Shown: piece by piece, positions 8,063 to 16,333 of the stretch
How the letters are laid out: the number at the start of each line of letters is the position of its first letter
How positions within the stretch are numbered: the stretch's first letter is position 1
DNA from: Pedococcus bigeumensis
GTDB taxonomy: Bacteria > Actinomycetota > Actinomycetes > Actinomycetales > Dermatophilaceae
NCBI RefSeq assembly: GCF_006438965.1
Contig: NZ_RCZM01000006.1
Location: 267,912-331,911 of the forward strand
DNA length: 64,000 nt
Direction: 5' to 3'
Notes under the pieces: model-generated
What the model was told of the DNA's origin: nothing
Seen by the model: the letters and a program-made list of their open reading frames with translations, nothing else
Database searches by the model: none
Position numbers and translations under genes: made by a program

Positions 8063-9646
8063 TCAGCGGCGCCGGGCCCGCCGCTTCTGCACCATCCGGT
8101 GGTCGAACGGCGCTGCCACGAACTCTCCCAGCACGCTGCCGGCGGCGATCGCCAGCAGCACCGCCATCGCCCCCAGGAGGGTGGTCAGCCCGCCCTGGAG
8201 CGAGAGCGTCCCGGAGTCCGCCGACGACCCGTTCACCATCTCGTACAGCCCACGGAAGATGGCCAGACCCGGGAGCAGCCCATACGACGCGGGCACCACG
8301 ACCACCATGGCCGGGGCGCCCATCCGCAGGGCGAGCAGCCGACCCGCGCACCCCAGGACGATGGCCGCCATCCCGGCCGCGGCCAGTTGACCGAGCCCGT
8401 CGACACGGGACACCGCCAGCGAGACACCCACCCCGACGGCGCACAGCACCCCGCACGGCAGGACCAGCTTCCGGCGGCTGCGGAGCGAGACGGCTCCTGC
8501 CACGCCGACGACGAACGCCCCCACCACGGCCAGCAGCACCGGGGCGTTGAGGGCCTGCGTGGACACGATCGAGGGTGACGCCAGCCGCAGGTCGAAGGCA
8601 GTGGTGAGTGAGAGGGTCAGGGACAGCCCCGTCGCAACTCCCAGGATGATCCCGGCGGTCGTCAGGAACACCGCGAACATCCGTCCGGCGCCCGTCACCG
8701 AGTAGCCCGAGATCGCGTCCTCGAACGCTGAGGCGACCGTCCGGCCGGGGAGCAGGACGGTGATCCCGCCCGCCACGATGAACGCGAAGTCGGACGACGA
8801 GACAGGCAGCCAGCCTGCGGCGCCCAGGCTGAACGCACCCCACGCGAGCGCCGTCGCCAGGAAGCCGCCGATGGCGCACTGGTAGAAGTCCGGCAAGCCG
8901 CCGCGCCCGAGGGCCCGCGCGGCATACCCGACCAGGAGAGCCGAGAACCCCGCGACGAGGGCGGCAACCGGTCCGGCCCCGAGCATCACCGCGATGGCCG
9001 CCGCGAGCAGGCCGAGCGAGCCACGCACCATCCACTTGGGCCAGAATCGCGGCGCCCGCCGGATCTCACGCAGCTGGGTAGCGGCGCTCTCGAGGTCGTA
9101 CGAGCCGGCGACGAGGTTCTCCACGAACTCGTGGACCGCGGTCAGCCGGTCGAAGTCGCGGGTCGAGGACCGCACCACCCGCAACATCGTGATCGGCACC
9201 CCCGAACCGGTCGAGCACTGGATCAGGAGCGACTGCAGGGTGATGTCGACCTCGAGGTTGTCCAGCCCGGCAGCCGCGGCCACCGCCACCACGGACGACT
9301 CAACCTGCGGGGCGCCGGCGCCACACCGCAGCATCAGCTCGCCCACCCGTAGCGCCAGGTCCAGGGACGCCCTTGCCTCACGCTCCTCGGCGGCAGCGTG
9401 ACGCACCCGGGGGTTGCGGTACGGCGTGTGTCGCAGGCTCTCGATCATCGGCAGCGTCTCGGTGAGCTCCTCGCCCCGCCAGATCCGGCTCTGGCTGAGC
9501 ACCGGGCGGCGCTTGACGGGACGCCGCGCCGGCTTTCCGTCGCCTACGTCGCCGCGGTCGCTGCCATCGGTGTCGGCTACGCCAGGCGACTGGCCACCAG
9601 TGCCCGTGGGGCGACTCCCGGAGCTGCTGCCTGTGCCCTCGGTCAT
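8063..9646 (-). CDS. ThrE-family threonine/serine exporter-like membrane protein
   Basis: Two-part ThrE architecture. A soluble N-terminal ThrE domain (about residues 95-260) contains LMLRCGAGAPQVESSV and VDITLQSLLIQC; a second hydrophobic part has about ten membrane segments with the conserved LLPGRTVASAFEDAISG. The last residues are basic (QKRRARRR). 527 aa is normal for the CgThrE class. The first 70 residues are a low-complexity Gly/Ser/Asp tail. ATG 9646 overlaps the stop of the kinase gene (TGATG), so the two are translationally coupled. Substrate is inferred from the family only. Confidence 0.8.
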   Translation of the reverse strand: MTEGTGSSSGSRPTGTGGQSPGVADTDGSDRGDVGDGKPARRPVKRRPVLSQSRIWRGEELTETLPMIESLRHTPYRNPRVRHAAAEEREARASLDLALRVGELMLRCGAGAPQVESSVVAVAAAAGLDNLEVDITLQSLLIQCSTGSGVPITMLRVVRSSTRDFDRLTAVHEFVENLVAGSYDLESAATQLREIRRAPRFWPKWMVRGSLGLLAAAIAVMLGAGPVAALVAGFSALLVGYAARALGRGGLPDFYQCAIGGFLATALAWGAFSLGAAGWLPVSSSDFAFIVAGGITVLLPGRTVASAFEDAISGYSVTGAGRMFAVFLTTAGIILGVATGLSLTLSLTTAFDLRLASPSIVSTQALNAPVLLAVVGAFVVGVAGAVSLRSRRKLVLPCGVLCAVGVGVSLAVSRVDGLGQLAAAGMAAIVLGCAGRLLALRMGAPAMVVVVPASYGLLPGLAIFRGLYEMVNGSSADSGTLSLQGGLTTLLGAMAVLLAIAAGSVLGEFVAAPFDHRMVQKRRARRR

Positions 9647-11379
9647 CAGGTGAGGCTCATGCCGGGCAGCAGCGCCGACGGTGCCTGGGTGGGCCACCAG
9701 TCCGGGATGCCGGCGTTCTGCAGGCTCCACCCGACCAGGGCGGCGGCGGCGAGCAGGGCCAGCACGACCAGCACCTGGCTGGCTCGCTGCCCGGGGCTGA
9801 CGCCGCGGATGATGCTGCGGGTGCCGCGGCGCAGGCCCGACCCGCCGGGTCCCCACCACGCCATCAGGGCCGCGATGAGCGCGCCGACGGCCAGCGGCGG
9901 CGCTGTGTTCGGGTGTGGCGAGCCGCCGCTGATCGCGACGGTGGCCAGGGCGGTGCTGAACGCCGCACAGATCCCGACGAGCAGCGGCAGGATCGCGCTG
10001 ACGACCGTTGCGAGGGCGCCCACGACCAGGTGCCACGGGCTGGCGACGACGGCCAGGGGCATGTCGGACCGTCGGCGGCCCCGGTTGTGCCGGCGCAGCA
10101 CGAGCGAGGTCACCGAGCGGTCTGCGGTGCGTGCCGCCCACGACCACAGCACCGCGACGGCGGCGGCCACCACGGGGAAGCCTGCTGCCGCGGCGACGAC
10201 GACGGCGAGCAGCGCTAGCAGGGTGCCGGTGCGTGGCGGACGTCCGATGCGGGGGTCGGGCTCGCCGGCGTCGCCCTCCCAGGCGGCCTCCCAGTCGGAC
10301 ACCTCGCCTTCGGGCTCGTCCCAGGGGACGAGGTCCTGTTCGGGTTCGCGCTCCCAGGCCGGCTCGGGCGTCCATTCGGCTTCGGGAGGCAGCGCCACGG
10401 GGGCGACTGGCGGCCGCTCCCAGCGGGCGGTCTGCCGGTGCTCCAACACCTGGGTATGCCGCGGCGGCGTCGAGAGCGCCTCGGTCACCGGTTGCCCGGT
10501 GGCGTAGCGCTCGAGCGCGTCGACAACCTCGTCGGCGTCGGGACGCTGGCGCGGCACGGGAGACAACGCGGCATACAAGAGGGGGGCGAGGCGCGGGTCG
10601 ACCCCGGTGAGGTCGGCCTCGCCGCGGCTGACCCGGGAGAGCACGACGTCCATCGGTCCGCGGCCGAACGGCGGCGCGCCGCTCGCGGCGTACGCCAGGG
10701 TCGCCGCCCAGCCCCACCAGTCGGTGGCCTCGGTGACCGGCGCGCCCTCGACGACCTCGGGCGAGAGGTAGCCGGGCGTACCCATGACCAACCCGGTCAT
10801 GGTGATGCGGACGTCGTCAGCCATGTGGGCGATGCCGAAGTCGATCAGCACCGGGTCGCCGTCGAGGAGCAGCACGTTGCCGGGCTTGAGGTCACGGTGG
10901 ATGACGTCGGCGTCATGGATGGCATAGAGGGCGTCGGCGAGGCCACGGCCCAGCCGCAGCAGCTCGCCGCCACGGATCGGGCCGGACTCCTTGACCACGT
11001 CGTCGAGGGCGGGACCGGGGACGTAGCGGGTCACGAGGTAGGGCCGGTCGCCGTCGAGGTCGGCGTCGATCACGGCAGCGACGCGGTGGTCATCGATCCG
11101 GCGCAGGACCTGGACCTCGCGGGCCAGCCGGGTCCGAGCGTCGCGGTCGTGCGCGATGTGCGGGCGCAGCACCTTGAGCGCCACCGCCCGGCCGCTGGGG
11201 TCCAGCGCCAGGTGGACGACGCCCATGCCACCCTCACCGAGCTGCTGGATGAGCCGGTACGGGCCGATCCGGAGGCCGTCGGGCGCGGAGCCGGACCGGC
11301 GGTCGGGGGACAGGTCAGGGTCGCGGTCGGACGCGCCGTAGCCGCGGTCGTTCCCCTCCATGGCCTCCGTCGTCGTCAT
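9646..11379 (-). CDS. Membrane-associated eukaryotic-type Ser/Thr protein kinase
   Basis: The N-terminal kinase domain (about residues 40-290) is complete: Gly loop LGEGGMGVVHLA, Lys69 in VALKVL, Glu88, catalytic HRDLKPGN at 161-168 and DFG at 180-182, with the activation segment GTPGYLSPE. A Pro/Glu/Trp-rich linker (about 310-380) follows, then several hydrophobic segments (about 385-420, 450-510, 535-560), so the C-terminus is embedded in the membrane. No PASTA domains. Coupling to the ThrE-like gene suggests it may regulate that transporter, which is untested inference. Confidence 0.85.
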   Translation of the reverse strand: MTTTEAMEGNDRGYGASDRDPDLSPDRRSGSAPDGLRIGPYRLIQQLGEGGMGVVHLALDPSGRAVALKVLRPHIAHDRDARTRLAREVQVLRRIDDHRVAAVIDADLDGDRPYLVTRYVPGPALDDVVKESGPIRGGELLRLGRGLADALYAIHDADVIHRDLKPGNVLLLDGDPVLIDFGIAHMADDVRITMTGLVMGTPGYLSPEVVEGAPVTEATDWWGWAATLAYAASGAPPFGRGPMDVVLSRVSRGEADLTGVDPRLAPLLYAALSPVPRQRPDADEVVDALERYATGQPVTEALSTPPRHTQVLEHRQTARWERPPVAPVALPPEAEWTPEPAWEREPEQDLVPWDEPEGEVSDWEAAWEGDAGEPDPRIGRPPRTGTLLALLAVVVAAAAGFPVVAAAVAVLWSWAARTADRSVTSLVLRRHNRGRRRSDMPLAVVASPWHLVVGALATVVSAILPLLVGICAAFSTALATVAISGGSPHPNTAPPLAVGALIAALMAWWGPGGSGLRRGTRSIIRGVSPGQRASQVLVVLALLAAAALVGWSLQNAGIPDWWPTQAPSALLPGMSLT

Positions 11380-11420
11380 GCACCAAAGGTACGCGAGGGA
11401 CCCCTGTGAAACGGGTGAGG

Positions 11421-11849
11421 TTACTGCTGGATGTACCCAACAAGTTGGTCACGCTCGGACTGCAGCTCGTCGATCCGGTGCTTGACGATGTCGCCGATGC
11501 TGACGATGGCGTGCAGCTTGCCGTCGACCACCACGGGCACGTGCCGGATGCGCAGGTCGGTCATGGTGCGAGCCAGCTCCTCGATCGGCACGTCCAGCTC
11601 ACAGGTCTTGACCTCGGCCGTCATGATCGTGCTGACCGGCGCGAGGAGCACGGCGGCACCGTCCCGCTGCAAGTGGCGCACGACGTCCCGCTCGCTGACG
11701 ATCCCGTTGACGCTCTGGCCGTCGTCGCTCACGACGAGGGCACCGATGCGGTGCTCGGCGAGCAGGTCGAGGAGCCGTTCCACGGTGTCCTCGGAGCGGA
11801 CGGTGACCACTTGGCCACCCTTGCGACGCACGACATCCGAGATCCTCAT
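11421..11849 (-). CDS. CBS-domain pair protein
   Basis: A 142-residue protein made of two CBS motifs (about residues 8-65 and 73-130; VVSDDGQSVNGIVSERDVVRHL and VVVDGKLHAIVSIGDIVKHR). Stand-alone CBS pairs bind adenine nucleotides and often act as energy-state sensors. No catalytic domain is attached. The gene sits between the kinase and the divergent otsA gene. Length is typical of actinobacterial stand-alone CBS proteins. Confidence 0.85.
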   Translation of the reverse strand: MRISDVVRRKGGQVVTVRSEDTVERLLDLLAEHRIGALVVSDDGQSVNGIVSERDVVRHLQRDGAAVLLAPVSTIMTAEVKTCELDVPIEELARTMTDLRIRHVPVVVDGKLHAIVSIGDIVKHRIDELQSERDQLVGYIQQ

Positions 11850-11963
11850 GGGTCAGACGGTAGACCGCTGGGGGTGCCACCGCTAGGGCAAGTCCAGCCA
11901 CGCGGCATACCCGCCGCACCCGTGCCACCCAGGTTTGCGCGGTGTGCCGTGGGGGTACCCCTC

Positions 11964-12032
11964 GACCCGGGTGCCATGCGTCGCAGGGGCAGCCCGACCC
12001 GGGGTGCGATACGCCGCGGGGGGCAGCCGCGA
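11964..12032. repeat. Imperfect tandem repeat upstream of otsA
   Basis: Two adjacent copies of about 34 bases (GGTGCCATGCGTCGCAGGGG and GGTGCGATACGCCGCGGGG cores) end about 42 bases ahead of the otsA GTG start. They could be paired regulator sites or a chance slippage duplication. Confidence 0.35.
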
Positions 12033-12074
12033 CATAGGGTTGCCACTGGAACAACACCGTGGAGTTGATTTTCT

Positions 12075-13595
12075 GTGCCTCGCAGCCAGCAGCAGTTTGA
12101 CCTGGTCATCGCCGCCAACCGACTGCCCGTCGACCGGGTCGTGGACGCCGACGGAGAGGTGTCGTGGCGGACCAGCCCCGGCGGGCTCGTGACCGCCATG
12201 GAGTCGGTCATGCGCGGCCGCGAAGGTGCCTGGGTGGGCTGGGCCGGCGAGGCCGGTGAGGCGCCCGCACCGTTCGTCGAGGACGACATGTACCTCCGTC
12301 CGGTGCCGCTCTCGGAGGACGAGGTCGCGCACTACTACGAGGGTTTCAGCAACGACACGCTCTGGCCGATCTACCACGACGTCATCGTCCCCGCGACGTT
12401 CCACCGGTACTGGTTCACCGCCTACGAGAAGGTGAACCGCCGGTTCGCCGAGGCGGTCTGCGAGGTCGCGGCCAAGGGTGCGACCGTCTGGGTGCACGAC
12501 TACCAGCTCCAGCTCGTCCCGGCGATGGTGCGCGAGCTGCGGCCGGATGTGCGGATCGGCTGGTTCGACCACATCCCGTTCCCGCCCGTCGAGCTGTTCG
12601 CCCAGCTGCCGTGGCGACGGGCCGTGCTCGAGGGACTGCTGGGAGCCGACTACCTGGGGTTCCAGCGGGTGGCCGACGCCCAGAACTTCGTGCGCGCCTG
12701 CCGACAGCTGCTCGGGCTGCCCACCAAGGGCGACACGGTCTCGGTGTCGCGCGCGGAGGACAGCCGCCGGGTGCGCGCCAGCGCCGTCCCGATCTCCATC
12801 GACTACGTCGGGCTCGAGGCGGTGGCCAAGCTGCCCGAGACACTGCAGCGCGCCAAGGAGATCCGCGAGTCGCTCGGCAACCCCCGCACCCTGCTGCTCG
12901 GCGTCGACCGGCTCGACTACACCAAGGGGATCGGCCACCGGATCAAGGCGTACGGCGAGCTCCTCGAGGAGGGCCAGGTCTCCCCGCCCAACGAGGTCTT
13001 CGTCCAGGTTGCCACCCCGAGCCGGGAACGCGTCGAGGCCTACCGGGCGCTGCGGCAGGAGATCGAGGGCGAGGTCGGTCGCCTCAACGGCGAGCACAGC
13101 CACATCGGCGCACCAGCGGTCCAGTACCTCCACCACTCGTATCCGCGGGAAGAGATGGCCGCGCTCTTCCTCGCTGCGGACGTCGTCCTCGTGACCCCGC
13201 TGCGCGACGGCATGAACCTCGTCGCCAAGGAGTACGTCACCTGCCGCTACGACGAGGGCGGCGCGCTGGTGCTGTCCGAGTTCACCGGTGCGTTCCACGA
13301 GCTGCACCAGGCATTCGTCTGCAACCCGCACGACATCGAAGGCCTCAAGCAGACGATCATGCGGGCCATCGAGACTCCGGACAAAGAGAAGAAGCGGCTG
13401 ATGCGGGCCATGCGTCGCCGCGTCGCCGACCACGACGTGCAGCGCTGGGCGTCCCGCTTCCTCGAAGCCCTCGAGGTCGCCCCGGACCGACCGCAGCGCA
13501 CGACCAAGGAGCAGAAGGCCGACGACGAGCACGCCTCTGCCGACCGCCGGGCGCGCTACCTGCACCAAGCCGCCCCCGAGGACTCCCAGTCGTGA
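12075..13595 (+). CDS. otsA: Trehalose-6-phosphate synthase
   Basis: Glycosyltransferase family 20 enzyme that makes trehalose 6-phosphate from a nucleotide-glucose and glucose 6-phosphate. Family signatures are clear: [11 protein letters not shown] near the N-terminus, [50 protein letters not shown], and [14 protein letters not shown]. 506 aa is normal, with a charged C-terminal tail of about 30 residues beyond the fold. GTG start. The stop overlaps the otsB start, so trehalose synthesis is encoded as a two-gene unit. Confidence 0.95.
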   Translation: MPRSQQQFDLVIAANRLPVDRVVDADGEVSWRTSPGGLVTAMESVMRGREGAWVGWAGEAGEAPAPFVEDDMYLRPVPLSEDEVAHYYEGFSNDTLWPIYHDVIVPATFHRYWFTAYEKVNRRFAEAVCEVAAKGATVWVHDYQLQLVPAMVRELRPDVRIGWFDHIPFPPVELFAQLPWRRAVLEGLLGADYLGFQRVADAQNFVRACRQLLGLPTKGDTVSVSRAEDSRRVRASAVPISIDYVGLEAVAKLPETLQRAKEIRESLGNPRTLLLGVDRLDYTKGIGHRIKAYGELLEEGQVSPPNEVFVQVATPSRERVEAYRALRQEIEGEVGRLNGEHSHIGAPAVQYLHHSYPREEMAALFLAADVVLVTPLRDGMNLVAKEYVTCRYDEGGALVLSEFTGAFHELHQAFVCNPHDIEGLKQTIMRAIETPDKEKKRLMRAMRRRVADHDVQRWASRFLEALEVAPDRPQRTTKEQKADDEHASADRRARYLHQAAPEDSQS

Positions 13596-14362
13596 CGCTG
13601 CCATCCGAGCTGGTGGCGGCAATCGACGAGTTCGCCTCTGCACCAACGGTGCTCGTGGCATCGGACTTCGACGGGGTGCTCGCGCCCCTCGTCCTCGACC
13701 CGATGGAGTCACGGCCACTGCCGGGCACCATCGAGAGCCTGGAGGGCCTCGCGGCCCTTCCGTCGACGTATGCCGCAGTGGTGTCCGGGCGCGACCTCGA
13801 GACGTTGACGAAGCTCACCGGACTGGCCGGCAGCGACGTCACCCGCATCGGCAGCCATGGTGGCGAGTCGAGCGCAGCGGGCGCGGCGGTCCCTCTCACG
13901 GACGACCAGCGAGCCGATCTCGACGCGCTGACCGAGGAACTGGGCGAGGTCGTCGCGGCGCACCCCGGCGCCGGACTTGAGCACAAGCCGGCCGCGGTCG
14001 TGGTGCACACCCGCCGGATGGCCGACGAGTCTGCTGCTCGTGACGCGGAAGCCGCGGCGCTCGAGGTGACCGAGCCGCATACCGGCCTGCACGTGCTGCA
14101 CGGCAAGCACGTGGTGGAGGTGAGCGTGGTGCGCGCCGACAAGGGCAGCGCCCTGGTGGCGCTGCGCGACGAGGTGGGGGGCGACGCGGTCGCCTACTTC
14201 GGTGACGACGTGACCGACGAGGACGCGTTCCGGGCGCTGGGGCCGGACGACGTGACGGTCAAGGTAGGGCCGGGCGAGACGGCTGCCCGGTTCCGGGTCG
14301 AGTCGGTGGAGGACGCTGCGGAGGCCCTGCGGCTGCTGCTCGAACGGCGCTCCGGGCGGTAG
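13592..14362 (+). CDS. otsB: Trehalose-6-phosphate phosphatase
   Basis: HAD-superfamily phosphatase releasing free trehalose. Motif I is ASDFDGVLAPL (nucleophile Asp near residue 23); VVSGRDLETL, the cap region with GSHGGE, HGKHVVEV, and the motif III/IV segment DKGSALVALR, YFGDDVTDEDAF follow. 256 aa from GTG 13592, which overlaps the otsA stop as GTGA. The longer frame open to 12611 is antisense-free but would overlap otsA in another frame, so it is rejected. Confidence 0.93.
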   Translation: MTLPSELVAAIDEFASAPTVLVASDFDGVLAPLVLDPMESRPLPGTIESLEGLAALPSTYAAVVSGRDLETLTKLTGLAGSDVTRIGSHGGESSAAGAAVPLTDDQRADLDALTEELGEVVAAHPGAGLEHKPAAVVVHTRRMADESAARDAEAAALEVTEPHTGLHVLHGKHVVEVSVVRADKGSALVALRDEVGGDAVAYFGDDVTDEDAFRALGPDDVTVKVGPGETAARFRVESVEDAAEALRLLLERRSGR

Positions 14363-14483
14363 TTGCTGACTCCGGCGCGTCTTCGCGCGTCGGCGCCTGT
14401 GGATGACGACGGGCCGTTTCTTTCTTCCCCCCTTTGCGTAGACCTTCCTGTTATTCGGGACAGCCGGGGAGGGGAGTTCGGGC

Positions 14484-15071
14484 GTGCTTCGACGTCATGG
14501 GTATGCCGCGTGCGGCCTGGTCGCGCTGCTCGGCTTGGCCGGGTGCACGGGTGGGGGTGACGACCCACCGGCGACCGGTTCGACGACGTCTGCGGGTCGG
14601 CGACGAGCTCACCGTCGACCGGTTCGACGCCCACGACGCCGTCGGGCTCCACGACCGCGACCGTGGACATCCCGGCAGCGGCACGCGCGCACACCGAGGC
14701 GGGAGCCGAAGCTTTCGTCAAGTATTTCGTCGAACAGTCAAACGTGGCCCGGACCAAACCCCCAGGCCGGACTGCTGCCGCCACTGAGCGATCCAGGCTG
14801 CATCGCCGGCAAGGGCCTGGAGGGGACAGCTTCTGAGCTTGCCGCAAAGAAGCAACGGTACGTCTCGGACCCGATCACTCAGATTCAGACGACAGCTGTC
14901 AGCGGCGGCAACGGCGGCCAACAGGTGGTCCGACTCAACGCGAAACAGAATCAGGTCAAGGTCGTGGACTCCGCCGGCGCCGAGGTACGCACGGACCCGG
15001 CCATGGACATCGCGCGGACCGTGTTGCTCACATGGGGGAATGAACAGTGGCGAGTTTTCGACGCGCAGTAG
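14484..15071 (+). CDS. Putative lipoprotein (DUF6318-like) with two compensating frameshifts
   Basis: GTG start behind GGGGAGGGGAG. The N-terminus is a lipoprotein signal (GLVALLGLAGCTGG, Cys about 21). From about base 14600 the frame shifts: the plus-two frame there reads a Ser/Thr/Pro-rich linker and then AGAEAFVKYFVEQSNVARTK, while the open frame reads an unlikely Arg-rich stretch. At a C5 run (14759-14763) the frame returns to GLLPPLSDPGCIAGKGLEG and the DUF6318-type C-terminal domain. So a one-base loss and a one-base gain leave the ORF open but scramble about 53 residues. May be sequencing error or a real altered allele. Confidence 0.6.
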   Translation: MLRRHGYAACGLVALLGLAGCTGGGDDPPATGSTTSAGRRRAHRRPVRRPRRRRAPRPRPWTSRQRHARTPRREPKLSSSISSNSQTWPGPNPQAGLLPPLSDPGCIAGKGLEGTASELAAKKQRYVSDPITQIQTTAVSGGNGGQQVVRLNAKQNQVKVVDSAGAEVRTDPAMDIARTVLLTWGNEQWRVFDAQ

Positions 15072-15949
15072 CTGGAATCTGCACGGTGTTGGCCCTCGTG
15101 CTCATCGCGCAGGTCGCCTGGGCTGCTGACGGGTGGGGCAGCAAGTTCACAGGCGGGGGATCCCGAATGTCACTCCTTGACCGCAAGGAGTTGCAAGACA
15201 TCAAGGCGGAGGCTGCCGCCGAGACGGCCGCCAAGGCGCCACCCAAGTACGAATACGCGTCGGTCGCCAACTGTGGGACCAACACCCCTGACTCGACGAA
15301 CCCGGACGATCTGTGCACGGCCGCGGCCCTCTACTGCGCGGGCAACACGGCGGAGCAGGGGCTCGGACCCAGCGTGAGGCTGTTCCGTCGGGCCATCGCC
15401 CCAACCGGTCGGGCGACCGGGCCCTGGGTGCAGTACGGAATCACCTGCTTCCCCGAGGACGCCCCCGGCGCCCGTCCAACCGTCACGATGGCGATGGTGA
15501 TTGCGGCCTTCCACGACACCGCGTTCGCCAAGCCCACGCTGGAGGTCCAGCCGAAGGGCAACGTGACCCTCGTGACGCTGCCGACCTACTTCGAGACTCG
15601 ATGGCCGCGGGCAGGATTCGAGCCCGGTGAGATCGACCAGGTCGACCCAGCGCGCACGGCCGGCTTCCGCGTGGAGATCCGACCCAAAGCCAAGACCATC
15701 ACCTACGCCTACGGCGACGGCACTTCCAGCGGTCCGACGACCTCCCTGGGCGGCCCGTACCCGGAAGGCGACATCACGAAGGCCTACCCCCGAACTGGTG
15801 ACTTCACGGTCCGGGCCGACGCCACCTACACCGGCCAGTTCCGCGTGAACGGCGGCGAGTGGATCGACATCCCGGGCGACGTCACGATCCAGGGCACCCC
15901 CGAGGCGCTTCACGTCAAGACCGCGAAGGCCCGGCTGGTCACCCACTGA
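15047..15949 (+). CDS. Secreted protein with signal peptide and PKD-like region
   Basis: GTG 15047 overlaps the previous gene by 25 bases. The first 27 residues are a Sec signal peptide (VLALVLIAQVAWA). The mature protein has four Cys in the first half and a C-terminal beta-rich region resembling a PKD fold (ITYAYGDGTSSGPTT, then AYPRTGDFTVRADATYTGQF). About 300 aa. No catalytic motif. Pairing with a DUF6318-like lipoprotein recurs in related actinobacteria and suggests a common extracellular role, not known. Confidence 0.75.
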   Translation: MASFRRAVAGICTVLALVLIAQVAWAADGWGSKFTGGGSRMSLLDRKELQDIKAEAAAETAAKAPPKYEYASVANCGTNTPDSTNPDDLCTAAALYCAGNTAEQGLGPSVRLFRRAIAPTGRATGPWVQYGITCFPEDAPGARPTVTMAMVIAAFHDTAFAKPTLEVQPKGNVTLVTLPTYFETRWPRAGFEPGEIDQVDPARTAGFRVEIRPKAKTITYAYGDGTSSGPTTSLGGPYPEGDITKAYPRTGDFTVRADATYTGQFRVNGGEWIDIPGDVTIQGTPEALHVKTAKARLVTH

Positions 15950-15998
15950 CCACCGCGGCCAACTCGCAGCCATGACCACCGCGGCCAACTCGCAGCCA
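15947..15998. repeat. Tandem 26-bp direct repeat (two exact copies)
   Basis: The unit TGACCACCGCGGCCAACTCG plus CAGCCA occurs twice without spacer, beginning in the stop codon of the secreted-protein gene, and a third partial copy (TGACCA) follows. Possible remnant of a larger repeat array. Confidence 0.8.
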
Positions 15999-16333
15999 TG
16001 ACCAACCGCTGACAGCTCGGCGGCAGCCACCCGCGACTGCGTCGACTCCGCGTCCGGTTCCCCTGCCCGGCGCGGCTTGCTCTGCCCGGCTCCAGGTTGC
16101 CCCGGCCTGCAGCCCGCACCGCCCACCCTCTCGCGGCCCTAGTTTCTCGACGCGTGGAAGTGCTCTTCTTGTGGACGCGTGCTGCCGTAACGGCGCCGTG
16201 GTTGCGCGATATCGCATCACGGACCACACCCGTTGCAGCTTGTCCACAGGTGTCGAATTGCGTTGGGATGCAACCGATCTCGCGCCAGCGGGAGTGAGTT
16301 GGACTGTCAGTGGTCGGGTCTAACGTGGTCGTC
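15999..16333. other. Gene-free stretch before the DUF222-HNH gene
   Basis: No convincing ORF on either strand. It contains a perfect 10-bp palindrome GCGATATCGC at 16206-16215 and is less GC-biased than its surroundings near 16150-16300. The promoter of the HNH gene is presumably here; no clear -35/-10 pair is seen. Confidence 0.5.

Noticed and set aside
8063-10717. Single 884-residue fusion of kinase-antisense and ThrE
   Set aside because: The upstream part is a shadow of the kinase gene; ThrE starts at 9646.
11883-13718. 611-codon minus-strand frame opposite otsA
   Set aside because: Antisense shadow of a clearly recognised gene with high third-position GC.
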